Positions 47,533 to 58,357 of a stretch of DNA of 64,000 bases are shown in pieces. The stretch comes from Isochrysis galbana. Its lineage: Eukaryota; Haptophyta; Isochrysidales; Isochrysidaceae. Positions within the stretch are counted from its first letter, which is position 1, and each line of letters starts with the position of its first letter. The notes under the pieces were generated by a model. That model saw only the letters and a list, made by a program, of their open reading frames with translations. It was not told the origin of the DNA and made no database searches. Position numbers and translations under genes: made by a program. Location: the NCBI GenBank assembly GCA_018136815.1, contig CM030934.1, positions 1,520,979-1,584,978 of the forward strand. The letters run 5' to 3'.

Positions 47533-47766
47533 GCATCAAAGTTGTATTATGGGGGGGGGGGGGTAAAAGAAAAAGGGAACCTCAAGTTGCACCCTCTGAG
47601 ATGTTGGCTTTCCACTTGCGCAGTTTGAGCTGCCCGAAGAATTCTTTGGAGTGAAGATCTTCCCGGTGGAGTTGTCGGTAATCCCCATTGTGAACTAAGT
47701 ATAACTTAGTATTCATTCCTTATTCCATATGTCTATGCACCAATGCCAATGGGTAGATTCTCAAAT
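47533..47766. other. No gene; G tract and hairpin
   Basis: G tract at 47551-47562. AACTAAGTATAACTTAGT at 47694-47711 is a near-perfect palindrome of the kind seen at 14202 and 57010. Confidence 0.5.
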
Positions 47767-50700
47767 TTAAAGCCGTGAACGTTGCTCCGACAAGAGTTGG
47801 AGGAGGAATGGCTGATATGCGCTCGCATAGAGCCGGCCAAAGAGCTGCGCATCGCCCACAGGCGACCCTTGGCACACAATGCGTAGGGGCGCGTGCATCG
47901 GCCGCTGGGAACGAAGAGATGCAACCAAAGAGTGAAGACGATCGACAGCGAGATTCGAACCCTTACGGAGCAGCGGCGCGCCGTCCTGAGGTTGTGTGTT
48001 GCCAAAAAGGAGCTCGAGGAAGCTCGGCGAGGCTTGCGAGCCCACCCACAAAGTGAGCTCGTGTAAAGAGTCGAGGAGGACAATGCTGGCCGGCGAGATG
48101 TCCAAGGGGCAAGGGAGGAGCGTTTCGCGAGTCTCTTTCGTCGCCTCGCTCTGCGCCAGACGTGATACCGTATCTGTGGCCCCCGCTACTGAACTATCAA
48201 CTGAAGAGCCATCGTGCTTCGGCGGCGTCTCACCATCGCTAGAAGAGGGTAGGGAGGGAGCAGGTGCTGCATTCGAGGATTCCAACGGAGGAGCCCAGCT
48301 GTCCCCAAGCGACCGCTCATGCACGATGAAAAGCCGGGGCAAGAGTGAGAGGCAGGCGAGGTCAGTCGGTAGCAAGCGCATCTCGTGTGCTAGGGCGGCC
48401 AGAGCGTCAGGCGACTGCATGGCTGTTGGATTCATCATTGGAGTGTTGAGCACCGGATATGACGAAAGTGCAAGGAAGAAGAGGGGCATCAAAGCAAGAG
48501 TCCGAAAGAGGATGATTTCGTCGGCCGTCTTCCTCAAGGGTGGTGGGCATAATTCGCGCTGAAGGGGCGTTGCATCAAACGAGAAGGGGTGAGCTTGCGC
48601 GACGTGAGCTTCCCAGCAACGTGAGGTTTCCGGTCCAGCGCACCACGGTAGTGCATGGCAAAATCGTCGCTCAGCCGTGCTGGGGGCCGTGCCCGTGAGG
48701 GGACGGTTGAGCATGGCCACTTCTCCATACCCCAGCCTCCCTCGTCTCTCCACGTCCTCAAGGACGTTTCGCCAAGGTGTCACGGTCTAGCGGCAGCTTG
48801 CGGATGCGATACGGGAGGGCCATACCTGAGCCACAAGGCCTTCGACGATCTCCACCTTCAACTCATCGCGTACCGCCGAGATCGGCTTCTTCTCAGCTTC
48901 TGCGAGGGCCAACTTCGCGCGGAGGACGAGCGCTACTGGGGGTACAATGGCTTGAGCCAGCCCTCGGAGGTTGTCTACCACAGCAACACGCCGCGTCGAG
49001 ACACGGACACGCCGCTCTCCAGTTGGGGCTGTAAAGAGGAGAGCTGACTGCACATAGGCACCCTGAGGGGACAGAGGCTTCTTGTCGTCAATATGCCGCA
49101 GTTCGGCTGCAAATGAAGCGTGCTTGTCCAAGCTTGGAAGGAGAAGGATGGGCTCATCATCTGGGTGGGACGAGATGCCGCTGAGCGAACGCAACCCAAT
49201 CGCTTTCAGCCCCCTCGAGGTACGCAAGCGGAGCACCGTGTCGGTAGCGGCATGTGTCACACGCATCGCCTCCCTCGTGGCAGCGGCCAGATCCTCGGTG
49301 GCAGCGACGTCGCGATGGCTAGGGTTGCCGGCCATTTGGCCGACAGTATTAGGCGGCACGTAGAAGAGGCGACCACCCGAAAGGCGAGGCAGCTGAGCGA
49401 GAGAGGCCACGTCCACAAAAGGCAGTGGCGATGGTGGTGGCGCTCCCCACCTTGGGTATCCCGCGGGCGCCCTGGGCTCAGCCACAGGTTGTTTTGCGAT
49501 CGGTGCAACAATCAATCGCACAGCCAACTGTGCTTCGGCGCATGCTTTACCAAGCTCATGCATTGCGGTGTTTTCGGCGCGCACAAGCCGTTCGAGAGCA
49601 GCGGCAACGTCTGCAGTATCCTTCTCCTTGTGCTCTTTACGATCGCCAGGAAAGAATCGACCCGCCTGCCGAATATCCTGCTGGACCGGACCTTTAGGAG
49701 TAGGCAATTCGCGATGGGTGCTTGCGGGCCCTGACGTGGCTCCGGTCACAGAGAGGAGGACGAGGTCGCCTGAGCAACCAGCCGCCAAAGAGCGAGCTAT
49801 CTCTACGGCCGCACCCATTGCGGCGCCCCCCGTTGTGCCCGCTGTCGCCACCTGAGCAATCTTGTCCAAAAGCTCACAAAGATCGTTGAGGCGTTCCTTG
49901 ACGTCATACAGTGGGAGCGATGCCGTGCGCGGGAGCGATGGCAAGCCCTGCTTGGTTGGCAACATCAACTCAACGGCTGGGGCGCCGGTCGATGGCTCGT
50001 TCAGCCGGTAGACTCGCGCAACCTCATCAAATGTCACGAGAGCGACGCGCAGCGGGGTCGCCCCACTATCGCTTGCAGCGGCGGCCTCGGCGAGAGCTTC
50101 CTTGCACACACAACATGCGGTATGCAATGCGCCGGAGTCGGCTGCGGCGCTAGTCGTCTCGAGTGCTACTACTAACACTCGCGGCCGACCATCGGCAGCG
50201 GTGCAGTATGACTGCGCTTCCTCACCCGAAAGCACGTACTCCACATCGGCATGCACGGTCTCGGGCCGGCCAAGTGGAGGCGGCATATCGCCCGTGGCGC
50301 CTGCTGTCGGCTGACTGGGCGAGCCTCGCCCACTCCAAAGGCTGCCAAGGAGCCCCCGGCCCTGCCCGTCTTGTTGGTGCTCCATGTGCGGCGGGAGGGC
50401 TGGGGGGGGAAGATCATTGATGCTACCACAGAGATTACATTCCCACTTTGCCGCCTGCGGCCACATCGTTGCAAATGGATTAAGGTATCCGTTGCATGAC
50501 TGGCAGCGGCAAACAAGCTGAGGTGTGGGAGGGGCCCGCCAACCCCCTTTTGCTGCTGCAGCCGCCGCTGCCGATTCCTCTTCCGCCTTCGGCTTCTTGA
50601 TAACGACGGCGTCCGATGCGAGCGGCTGCACCAGGCAGCCGAACGGCAGCCTGAGAGATTCCTGAAGCTCCGCCGAGTCGGCAACCGCATGGAACGATAG

Positions 50701-51300
50701 TGCAAGCGCATCGACGCGCTTGGGCTGTCTAAGTGCCAGTGCTTGCTTGCGATCGGGCTGAGGGAGTGTTGCTGGGTCAAGTGCTTGTTGCCCACCTGGG
50801 CCGTAGCGTGCAGGCACACGCACGAGGTCGTGGAATACCGGCATGAAAGGCGATGGCCCACCCCCAGGCCCACCCATCGCCGCCATCTGATAAGGCTGCG
50901 CCCCGTATCCCGGCATCGCGTAAGGACCACTTTGCTGAGGCATCATCTGCTGCTGCGTTTGCTGCTGCATAGGATGGCCCTGCGGCGAGGGTTGCGGTCC
51001 GCCCAGCTGGCCTTGTGCTCCGTGCTGCGGCCAGTTCGGCGGCTCATCTTGCCCAACCCTGTACGCTTGCTGCGCACCACCGTACGGCTGCGGCGGCGGC
51101 TGTGCTGCCTGCGGAGGCTGTTGCCACTGTGGTGGAGGCGGCTGCTCCCATGGCTTTTGCGGGCCCGAGCCAACGCCTCCGTCGTGCCACTGGCCGCCGC
51201 GCAGGTGGAGTGGTAGATTGAGCCTGCCTTCCACCCATGCGCACTCGCAGAGCATCACAAGCGCGCATCGGATGGCTGAGGAGAAGCGGAGGCGGCGCAT
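47767..51300 (-). CDS. SEC24: COPII coat protein Sec24, two exons
   Basis: Exon 1 48826-51300, intron 48559-48825 (CAG|GTATGG ... CCTTCAG|), exon 2 47767-48558; the joined protein has 1088 residues. Pro/Gln-rich N region, then the Sec24 zinc finger at about 264-292 (CRCQSCNGYLNPFATMW ... CNLCG), the trunk vWA-like domain (RVLVVALETTSAA), a beta-sandwich, the helical domain (ILFRTLALMPLFFLALSSYP) and a C-terminal gelsolin-like domain (PASIVLLDSLHELTLWVGSQ). Sec24 selects cargo at ER exit sites within the Sec23/24 complex. Odd: the first 25 residues (MRRLRFSSAIRCALVMLCEC) look like a signal peptide, not expected for a cytosolic coat protein. A downstream ATG or an unseen 5' exon may be the true start. 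Confidence 0.93.
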
Positions 51301-51484
51301 CGCCGGCGACGCCACGCCAGAGACCGCGAGAGGGTGGGGGAAGGAGCGCGCGAGAGACGGGGGAGCGAGCTGGGAGCTCGGCCACGCGCGAGCGCAAGCG
51401 TTAGAACTTAAAGCCCTTGTAGGACATCTTGTTAGCTATTAGCTAGCATCCCTAAAGTAGCTAGAGGCTCGGGAGCTAGCGGGA

Positions 51485-51764
51485 TGGGGGGGGGGGGGGG
51501 GGGGGGGGGGGCGCGGGAGGGCGCGCGCGGGGGGGGGGGGGGGGGGCGAAGAGCGAGCGAGAGAGCATGCCAGGCGAGGCTCTCCCCGGCTTGCCGGCTT
51601 GAAGTCGCGTTCCGTCAAAAAAGAGGGCCAGGTGATTATTTTTTTTCATCATGAGGTGCATGTTTTCTTTTTCAACCAGTCTCCAGGGTATTATTATTAC
51701 AAAGATGAGTACAAAGCTAATCAAGGACGCGGCGCGTGAGCATAGCAACTCCCCCCCCCCCCCC
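51485..51764 (-). promoter_or_regulatory. Poly-G and poly-C tracts upstream of Sec24
   Basis: Plus-strand G tracts at 51485-51511 and about 51531-51546, C tract at 51751-51764. The same order as in front of MAPK, Arf and POR. Confidence 0.35.
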
Positions 51765-52200
51765 TTCCCCAAAACACACGGTAACCTCAAAGCTACTGAG
51801 TTTTCATCCTTTTATTCGTCTTTTTCTCACACACCTCCTCCTCGATCCTATTCTCGATGTCGTTCTTCTGGCAGGCGACGATGTCGCTCGGCTGATCTTG
51901 GGTGGCGAGGTCCGTGACGCGTGCGAGGACGGCCTTCTTGTTCTCCATGTAGAGTTTGCCAGCTACTTGGTGCACTTGCACCATGGGATTCGTCTCAGCG
52001 TACGCGACCGCCGTGATGTATTCCATGCAGAGGTACGCGACGGCGGCCTCGTCTCCAATGTACTTGGTCTTGGGGATCCTGTCGTACTCGTCGGAGTAGT
52101 CGCCGATGAGCATGAGCTTTGCCTTGCACCAACGGCCCATGTATGGCTTGATCAGTGCCCACATCGACGGGTAGCGTTCCTTGGCCAGATCCACGCGGAA

Positions 52201-53434
52201 TAGGCCCAGGCCAATACTTGTAGTAAAACTCGCCCAAACTTGCGGGCCAAACTTGCGGGATTCTTGCAACAGCCCGCCCAAACTTGTAGCCATTCTTGTA
52301 GCAATTCTTGCCCAAACTTGTAGCCATTCTTGTAGTTGTAGCAATTAGGGGTAAGGCAGAGTTTCGGAAATAACGAAATAACTCGTAAATTTGGACACAT
52401 AACACATAACACATAACACACACTCACATGGCCTCCTGCTCCCTTTTGTTGTTGTTGTAACGTAACAGTAATGACGCCTGTATCTGATCAGCGAGTGACG
52501 ATGAACGATTCGGACCAAACATAATGGCCAATAAAGAAAAGACGCGCTCACACGAAGCCGAGTTTGGAGTCATGCAAAAGGCGATCCTTGCCGCCTCTGC
52601 CCACGCGGGGAACTTGGTGTGGTTCCTTGCCCACCAACACAACACCTCCTTCGTAAATGTCAGCACCTCGGAGTGATCAATGCGAGTCGCGCGGCATGTG
52701 CTCAAGTACGTGGGAAGCTCATCAAGGAGCCTCTGCGTGATTGAAGGCAAATGGTCGCTGTCGCCGAAGGCTGCGAGGCCCGGGGTCATGGTCTTGCCGG
52801 CCCTTCGCCGCACGGGCTCGTCGTCTTCGCTCTCCTCCTCCTCCTCGTTCTCCACCACCTCGCTTGTGCTGCGTTGCTCGGGCTCGGGATCAACGCCATC
52901 CCGAGGGAGGATGCTGTCACCCTCCGCCTCCGTGAGCGACGCAGCTCGTCGCGTACAGTGACGCTTGCCTACGCAGGAGGTGAGGGAGGATTGAGATGCG
53001 CGTCCACGGGCTCACACGTGCAAGCAGGCTAGCACGCAGTGGGCAGAGGGGAGAGGGAGAGGGGGCTGGCATGGCTTACCTAGCCCCGACATCGCGCGCC
53101 GCGCCGCGCGCCGCAGCCTGTCTCCTCGGAGCTGAAGAGGGCAAGAGAGAGGGCCAATTTACTGTCATGAAAGGCCCTGTTTATGTTAAAGAGTCGCATC
53201 CGCGCGACAACTTGTTCACCGAGTCAACTTGTTGACCGCGACAACTTGTTCACCGCGAGGGAACATGTTGCTGTCTACTAATAAAGAGGAGATTATTATA
53301 CTGGATACTGGTAGAGAGCCCGGCGCCACGGCCCCAATCTTGCAGCCACTTGTAGAGAGGGCCCAAACTTCTGGCAAGTTGGGCGAGCCACCCAAACTTG
53401 CAGAACAAGTTGTACAAGTATTGGCCTGGGCCTA
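52201..53434 (-). mobile_element. hAT transposon, 1.23 kb, non-autonomous
   Basis: Perfect terminal inverted repeats of about 22 bp beginning TAGGCCCAGGCCAATACTTG at both ends, 8-bp duplication, and subterminal AAGTTTGGGC-type repeats on both sides. It contains only the C-terminal transposase part. Confidence 0.93.
52424..52858 (-). CDS. hAT transposase C-terminal fragment
   Basis: About 145 codons without an ATG at the start (GTG). An acidic stretch (NEEEEESEDDE) is followed by TKEVLCWWARNHTKFPAWAE and the hAT dimerisation block FCMTPNSASCERVFSLLAIM then DQIQASLLLRYNNNKRE. DNA-binding and most of the catalytic core are missing. Differs clearly from the CSASGCERSW type at 9285 and 27226, so two hAT lineages are present. 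Confidence 0.8.
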   Translation of the reverse strand: MVENEEEEESEDDEPVRRRAGKTMTPGLAAFGDSDHLPSITQRLLDELPTYLSTCRATRIDHSEVLTFTKEVLCWWARNHTKFPAWAEAARIAFCMTPNSASCERVFSLLAIMFGPNRSSSLADQIQASLLLRYNNNKREQEAM

Positions 53435-53759
53435 ACGCGGAAGTCTCCACATCCATCCACGGCCCATGCCAGAGGCTGTGACGAGCAGCATCGCCAGGAT
53501 GGCGCCGCTCATGCTCTCCTCCATGTGTCCGCAGAACTTGAAGGCTGGGCCGCGGATCTCCTCGTAGGTGCGGTGACCGAGTCGCTTGGCGATGAAGACA
53601 AAGTACTGGCCCATATCGAAGGAGCGAGGCTTGTGGAGGAGGGGAAGAGGGAAGAGGAGAGCGGGGTGTGGAAGATGTCTGGGAGGAAGACTCTCTGGAG
53701 TTTCGCCAGATGCGTGCGCACGCCGTGCGCATGATGAGTGGCAATCACATGCGCGGGGG

Positions 53760-54050
53760 TCCCGTGCGTGGAAAGTTTCGTCAAGCGCACGCCGTGCAAT
53801 CCCCCCGCGGGACTCCGTGCGTGCGCATGGAAGTTTCCACACGCCGTCACCGATGAGCAGAAAAGATGCGCATGATGAGATTTCTCTCGGGCCCCCCGCG
53901 GGGACGCCGTGCGGCGTGCGCATGCAAGTTTCCACACGCCGTCATCGATTGGCGCGTGATGAGATTTCTCTCGGGCCCCCCGCGGGGACGCCGTGCGTGC
54001 GCATGGAAGTTTCCAAGTTCCAAGTTTCCACACGCCGTCACCGATGCGCA
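53760..54050 (+). repeat. Array of about 80-bp GC-rich repeats
   Basis: Three or four copies of CCGCGGGGACGCCGTGCGTG, CGCATG(G/C)AAGTTTCCACACG and CCGTCA(C/T)CGAT at about 53795, 53890, 53975; the last has an extra AAGTTCC duplication. Related to the core repeated at 28043-28440. Confidence 0.85.
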
Positions 54051-54079
54051 AGAAGGGTCGGTGCACATCACGTCATACG

Positions 54080-54197
54080 CATCAACTGCGGGAGTTGACG
54101 CAAGGCGGGAAGTGAGCGAGAGGAAGGGAAATGGGCGTGGCTACAGTAGTTAACCCCATGGCCACGCGAGAAGCGAGAATTTTAAAAGTTTTTTTTT
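54080..54197 (+). mobile_element. Family A LINE tail, 5'-truncated
   Basis: ATGGGCGTGGCTACAGTAG, CACGCGAGAAGCGAGAATTT, TAAAAG plus nine T. Confidence 0.7.
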
Positions 54198-54403
54198 CGG
54201 AGCGAGATCGCGTCCTTTCCCTTTCCCTCGCGCGAGCGCGGAGAGACCCCCCACGAGATATCTTGGGACCGGAGAATGTTTTGGACGAATCTTCCTGCCG
54301 TCGGCCGAGGAGAGGCGGACGGAGAGAGAGAGAGAGTGAGTCTCGCAGAGCGACTGCAGAACGAGAAGTCGAAGTCATGCCGGTTTATTAACTTAAACGA
54401 GCC

Positions 54404-54560
54404 AACAATTATAGTAATAGCAAAAACAAAATTCGAATCGCAAATTTCGAGACCAAAATCTGCAAACCTGGACTTGAGACCATGGGGAATCCGAATCGGT
54501 GTGTCTTGTGCGTCAGTGGCAACACGGGGAACTGTTCAATTGTAATTGTGAGCGCGTACC
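54404..54560 (+). repeat. Dispersed repeat shared with 44783-44935
   Basis: AACAATTATAGTAATAGCAA, GACTTGAGACCATGGGGAAT and GGCAACACGGGGAACTG match. Confidence 0.85.
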
Positions 54561-55450
54561 TTACACGAATATTCATGCCTACAGCCTTCAGATGGGCAGG
54601 AATACAACAGCGGAGCTGTGCAATGGAGGTGGCGTTCCGTCGAAGGAGGACCACGCGAACGTTTTATTTTTACATCATCTATGAATTATGATTAGAAACA
54701 ATGTTTTTGATTTCCCCGGCCGCTAAGGCGCGCAGGTGCGCGGAGGGCTGTCGTGTTAGTAGTGTAGGGCTAGTGACTAGTGTCACTAGTCACTAGTCAC
54801 TACTAGTGAGAGTAGTGGTACTAATGCTCAGTTATATTAAAAATAAAAGAGGGGGGGGGGGCTCGTGCCTCCCCCATGGGTGAACCAAGTATATACTTCA
54901 AGTATATAAACTCAGTAGTCAGTTGTTTGCTGTTGTTTGTTGCAATCTGCATCCAATGTCTGCCGGAAGACGAACGACGAATGACTTCTGAAGACTCGCC
55001 CACACGTCCTTCTACTTTGTACTCCTACTCATCTGCGCTAAATTTTCGCCGACAACACTCAGGCTCTAGGCAGTAGGCTGTGGTCATCACGTCGTTACTT
55101 TACCTTGGAGTGCATTTATTCCCTATGTATTCCTATCTTGCCATGAAGAAGGTGTGAATCTTCACTCTCAACTGATTGTTGAGCCCAGTGATGATGGCCC
55201 AACAAAGTGAGAATTTGCGCGGCAGCTCGTAAAAACACGTCCTTTTCATATTGTAGTCTGTGCTGCCTGTCAACTGGCTCTTGCCGACGCCGGACGGGGC
55301 GCCAGACAGACCCTACATTACATGCCTTTCGTTCAGATCACCTGGCTCCCCAAGGTGCGCATGGCGCGCATCGGCAGCCGTTGCACGAAACATTAGCGAT
55401 TCTTCCAGTTTGACGCCCCTTCCGGCACGTCACAGGCCTGCCGGAATGCT
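54561..55450. other. No gene seen; palindromic patches
   Basis: 54775-54805 is a palindromic run of ACTAGT units (GTGACTAGTGTCACTAGTCA). 54845-54920 has GCTCGTGCCTCCCCCATGGG followed by AAGTATATACTT, a decayed copy of the module at 14170-14220. The rest has short ORFs only. Confidence 0.5.
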
Positions 55451-55454
55451 GCTG

Positions 55455-55623
55455 TGCGCAAGGAGGTTGCAGATGCGGTCATGAAGGCCATGGTGAACGT
55501 AAAATCCGCTGAGATTTCCCCTAAAAATTTGGTCGTGCGATTCGCAGAGTCTGTAGATGGCTTCCCTCTCCCAAAAGGCTACTCTGACAATCCAGAGTTA
55601 AAGGCACCTTCAAAGGCCGACTG
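55455..55623 (+). pseudogene. Degenerate protein-like stretch, unknown
   Basis: RKEVADAVMKAMVNVKSAEI then SPKNLVVRFAESVDGFPLPK and a stop. Several short protein-like pieces continue in other frames to about 55990. No family recognised; probably a dead transposon or gene. Confidence 0.25.
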
Positions 55624-55989
55624 AATGGCTTTAAAGCGTATGCAAGAGCGAGACCTCGGGGAAGTGCAGAGGGGCTGCATGCGATGCTTGCACGGATGAT
55701 TTTTGCTGACCCGGGGTACATCATGACCAGTATCATGACTTGCTCAAAATGCCTGTAAGAAGCAAGAATGAATTGGCCAGGCGTTTTCGTAATGAAGGAA
55801 GCACCAGGGGTTGCATGTGCTTGCACATGTTTTTATGATCGACTCGTGCGCTTGCACTTGTGTTGAAGATGCGAGGATACCCAAGGAAGAGTGACACGGC
55901 GTTCATCTGCGTCAAAAAGTCCAACTTGTTTATCTCTGACCTTCTGCCACCTGGAGCGAAGAAGAGGGGTCGGCCTCACACTGCATCTC

Positions 55990-56640
55990 TGGGGGTGGCG
56001 GGGAAATCGACCTAATTCGAGAGTACTTCCTGATAATAAATAAATTTAAGAAAAATGCTTGGCAAGAATTCCCGGTCTCCTCTTTCTCGCTAGGTCCTTC
56101 CTCAACATTGGATTCTTGATTTTGAGTTAATATCTACACTGCGCGCAAAAATGTATTTTTAATAATAATAATCAATGTTATATCCTAGCCAACCCCACTA
56201 GCTAATTGGACATAACGTCTCAGTCCCGGAATCCCGCCATGCCTGACGGGCCAAGTGTCCGAGTGATACCGGGGGGTGGGGGCACTGCCCCCTCCCCTCG
56301 ATATTTGTCCTCCCCCCAGTGCATGCACCGGCCCCGCGCACCCCAGCGCGTCCTCTCCTCGAGTCCACGCTGGGGGAAAACCCCTTTCGGGTAAAAGCAA
56401 CGCAGGGGGGGGGGGCATTCGTGAGATAGGAGCCCAGAAGCGCTAATCTCCCTCGCTGGAGCGAGTGGCCGCGGCGAGCCGCGGCCCTTCCCTCCTGGCT
56501 CTGGCGCCCCCGTCTTCTCTTACCCAAACGGGGCGAGAAGACACGTTTCTGCCGGAGGGGAGAGCTGCCGCTCCCCCCTCCCCTCCCTCTTCCCTTTTCC
56601 TCCTCTCTTCCCTGCGGCGGGGGCCCATGGCGCGCGCCTG
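55990..56640. other. No gene seen
   Basis: AT-rich 56035-56200, then GC-rich low-complexity sequence with G tract at 56406-56416. Confidence 0.4.
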
Positions 56641-57029
56641 CGGCCCCTCTTCAGGTCCCCAGGAGGCCGGCAGGGGCCTGGGAGCACAGCTCAGGGGCAG
56701 GTGAGGCTGGGGCATGGCCCTGGCCCCTCCTGCCTCTCCCTCGCTGGCTCTCGAGCCCCTGCCAGTCGACTGGAGCTGGCTGGGGGGTCCTGATCAGGGG
56801 GGCCCAGGGGGAGGAGGGGCTGGTCAGAGGGATGGGCAGGCCACGACGGGCCAGGGCGGGCGAGTCAGGCGGGCCTGTGGGGAGAGGAATGGGTCAGCAG
56901 GGCTGTGTGCTCCTGGCAAGCCATCAGGCGTGCCAGGAGAGTGGGTGGTTCCTCCCCCATGGCAGGGGAGGAGTGGAGAGAGAGGTGGGCTCGTGCCCCC
57001 CCATGGGCGAACTAAGTATAAACTTAGTT
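56640..57029 (+). repeat. GC-rich module ending in the palindromic hairpin
   Basis: Related to 13930-14221; ends CCCCCCCATGGGCG and the hairpin AACTAAGT-ATAA-ACTTAGTT (57010-57029). Confidence 0.7.
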
Positions 57030-57910
57030 GTGAAATGTGAAATGTATTTAATATTCACACCGCCTCGCAGCGTGTGGCACTGGAAGAAAACTCGCCTGTC
57101 AGCTGTCATATTTCTTAGTCTCGGTACGAGCGCGCGTTTACAATAACTACATACATCGCATGCATGAACTTGAGGACTTGAGGGGCTCTGGGGAATTGGT
57201 GACAAGAGCCCGCTTTCGCGTGGTAGGGAGTGTGAGAGGGGGGCGGGTGGCGGGTGGGGGGTGGTCGAAAATTAACAACCTTCGCCGCGTGAGGCTGACG
57301 AATTGTGATGGCCCATAGGGCCTGAGGGCAATGAAAGGTGCGGGCCATCAAAAGTCCCAGTGCACCACCCGAACACGGGGGAAAATTTACCCCCGCATAT
57401 ATACGCCGAGGTGGTATAAGTTTATAATGGGCCGGGGGGCCAGGGCCCCCCGCGCGGTATCTGAGTGTCGAGCCCCCTCCGGTACATATATTTTTAAGAA
57501 TAGTCGCGTAGCAGTACGGATCCAGATTCTTGCGACACTGGGATCTTGAATTCATACTTCTAGTGTGAAGATACCGATGGGGGCGAGCGAGCGGATGGTT
57601 GATCGGACTTGGCCCGAGCCGACCGACTGGGCTAGGGGGTGGACCAATTTTGGTCGAGTCCTCAGTATGAGATTCGGGGCTTATCACTGATAAGGGTGGA
57701 GGCCTCCGATTGGACTTGAGGAGGTCCGGTCGAGCGCTCGAGCGCCTAGCCCAAAGACGCCAAAGCTATTTTGGCCGGGTCCGTATACCTACTGCAGTAA
57801 AGCTACGATTTTTCTGAGGTTATAATGTAGCTTAGATGGAGAAGGATGGGTTGGATAGACTACTGAGTATAGCGAGTAGATTGTGGCGAGTGTTGATGGA
57901 TCTGAAAGAG
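57030..57910. other. No gene seen
   Basis: Contains GATGGCCCATAGGGCCTGAG (57310) shared with 44940. ORFs on both strands lack motifs. Confidence 0.4.
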
Positions 57911-57914
57911 GCAC

Positions 57915-58199
57915 TCACGCGTCGACGCCGAAGTCGAGAAAGAAATCAGTCTGTTGTTTGAGTGTCTGGTACCCGTGTCGGTCGATGTGTTGCTGCCAGT
58001 GGTAGTTGGCGATCTGGAGCCGAGTGTAGTCGTTGAGCTCCTCCTTGACTCGCCCATCCAGGTACAGGTGAATCCGCCACATGCAGGAGTAGTAGTACCA
58101 GGTGGCATCGTACTTGCGCGACTGCAGCGAGTCCAGGATCTGCTTGCAGTCGAACTCGCGCTTCGGCTTGACGAGCGGCGCGAGGATCAGGAGGCACAT
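57915..58199 (-). CDS. Small unknown protein divergent from the resolvase gene
   Basis: 94 residues from the ATG at 58199 (MCLLILAPLVKPKREFDCKQ). It continues ILDSLQSRKYDATWYYYSCM, WRIHLYLDGRVKEELNDYTR, LQIANYHWQQ and ends FFLDFGVDA. Aromatic-rich and protein-like. The frame is open a further 30 codons upstream (HWITFLWGNGVGRD), so a spliced or non-ATG start is possible. Lies 158 bp from the divergent resolvase ORF; this compact arrangement recalls viral or virus-derived gene clusters. No family recognised. Confidence 0.5.
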   Translation of the reverse strand: MCLLILAPLVKPKREFDCKQILDSLQSRKYDATWYYYSCMWRIHLYLDGRVKEELNDYTRLQIANYHWQQHIDRHGYQTLKQQTDFFLDFGVDA

Positions 58200-58357
58200 G
58201 TCGCGTCCGACCCCGTTGCCCCACAGGAAGGTGATCCAGTGGGCGACGTGTTGTAGCGATCGGCCCGCCGAGCCGCCGCACGCCTAGCACTCCGGAGCAA
58301 AGTGAAGTTGATTCAACGCAGTGGCTTTGACAGTTTTCTGACGATAGTGCAACCACG

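Larger units (their letters stand above)
52193..53442. repeat. 8-bp target-site duplication of the hAT element
   Basis: ACGCGGAA at 52193-52200 and 53435-53442. Confidence 0.92.
51793..53614 (-). pseudogene. MGQYF-type protein gene split by a hAT element
   Basis: The 5' part starts at the ATG 53614: MGQYFVFIAKRLGHRTYEEI, then FKFCGHMEESMSGAILAML. The 3' part (52200-51793) reads FRVDLAKERYPSMWALIKPY, WCKAKLMLIGDYSDEYDRIP and ends NKRMKTQ*. These resemble small MGQYY/MGQYF proteins with a W-x(3)-L..vGDY motif known from bacteria and protists (my recollection, not checked). A hAT element at 52201-53434 with 8-bp duplications interrupts the exon. In addition, the sequence just 5' of the insertion has GGATGGATG, an apparent 4-bp tandem duplication that puts the two halves in different frames even if the transposon were removed. 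Hence a pseudogene or a null allele. Confidence 0.75.

Noticed and set aside
49120-49734. Plus-strand ORFs opposite Sec24
   Set aside because: Antisense shadows of a gene with clear Sec24 domains on the minus strand.
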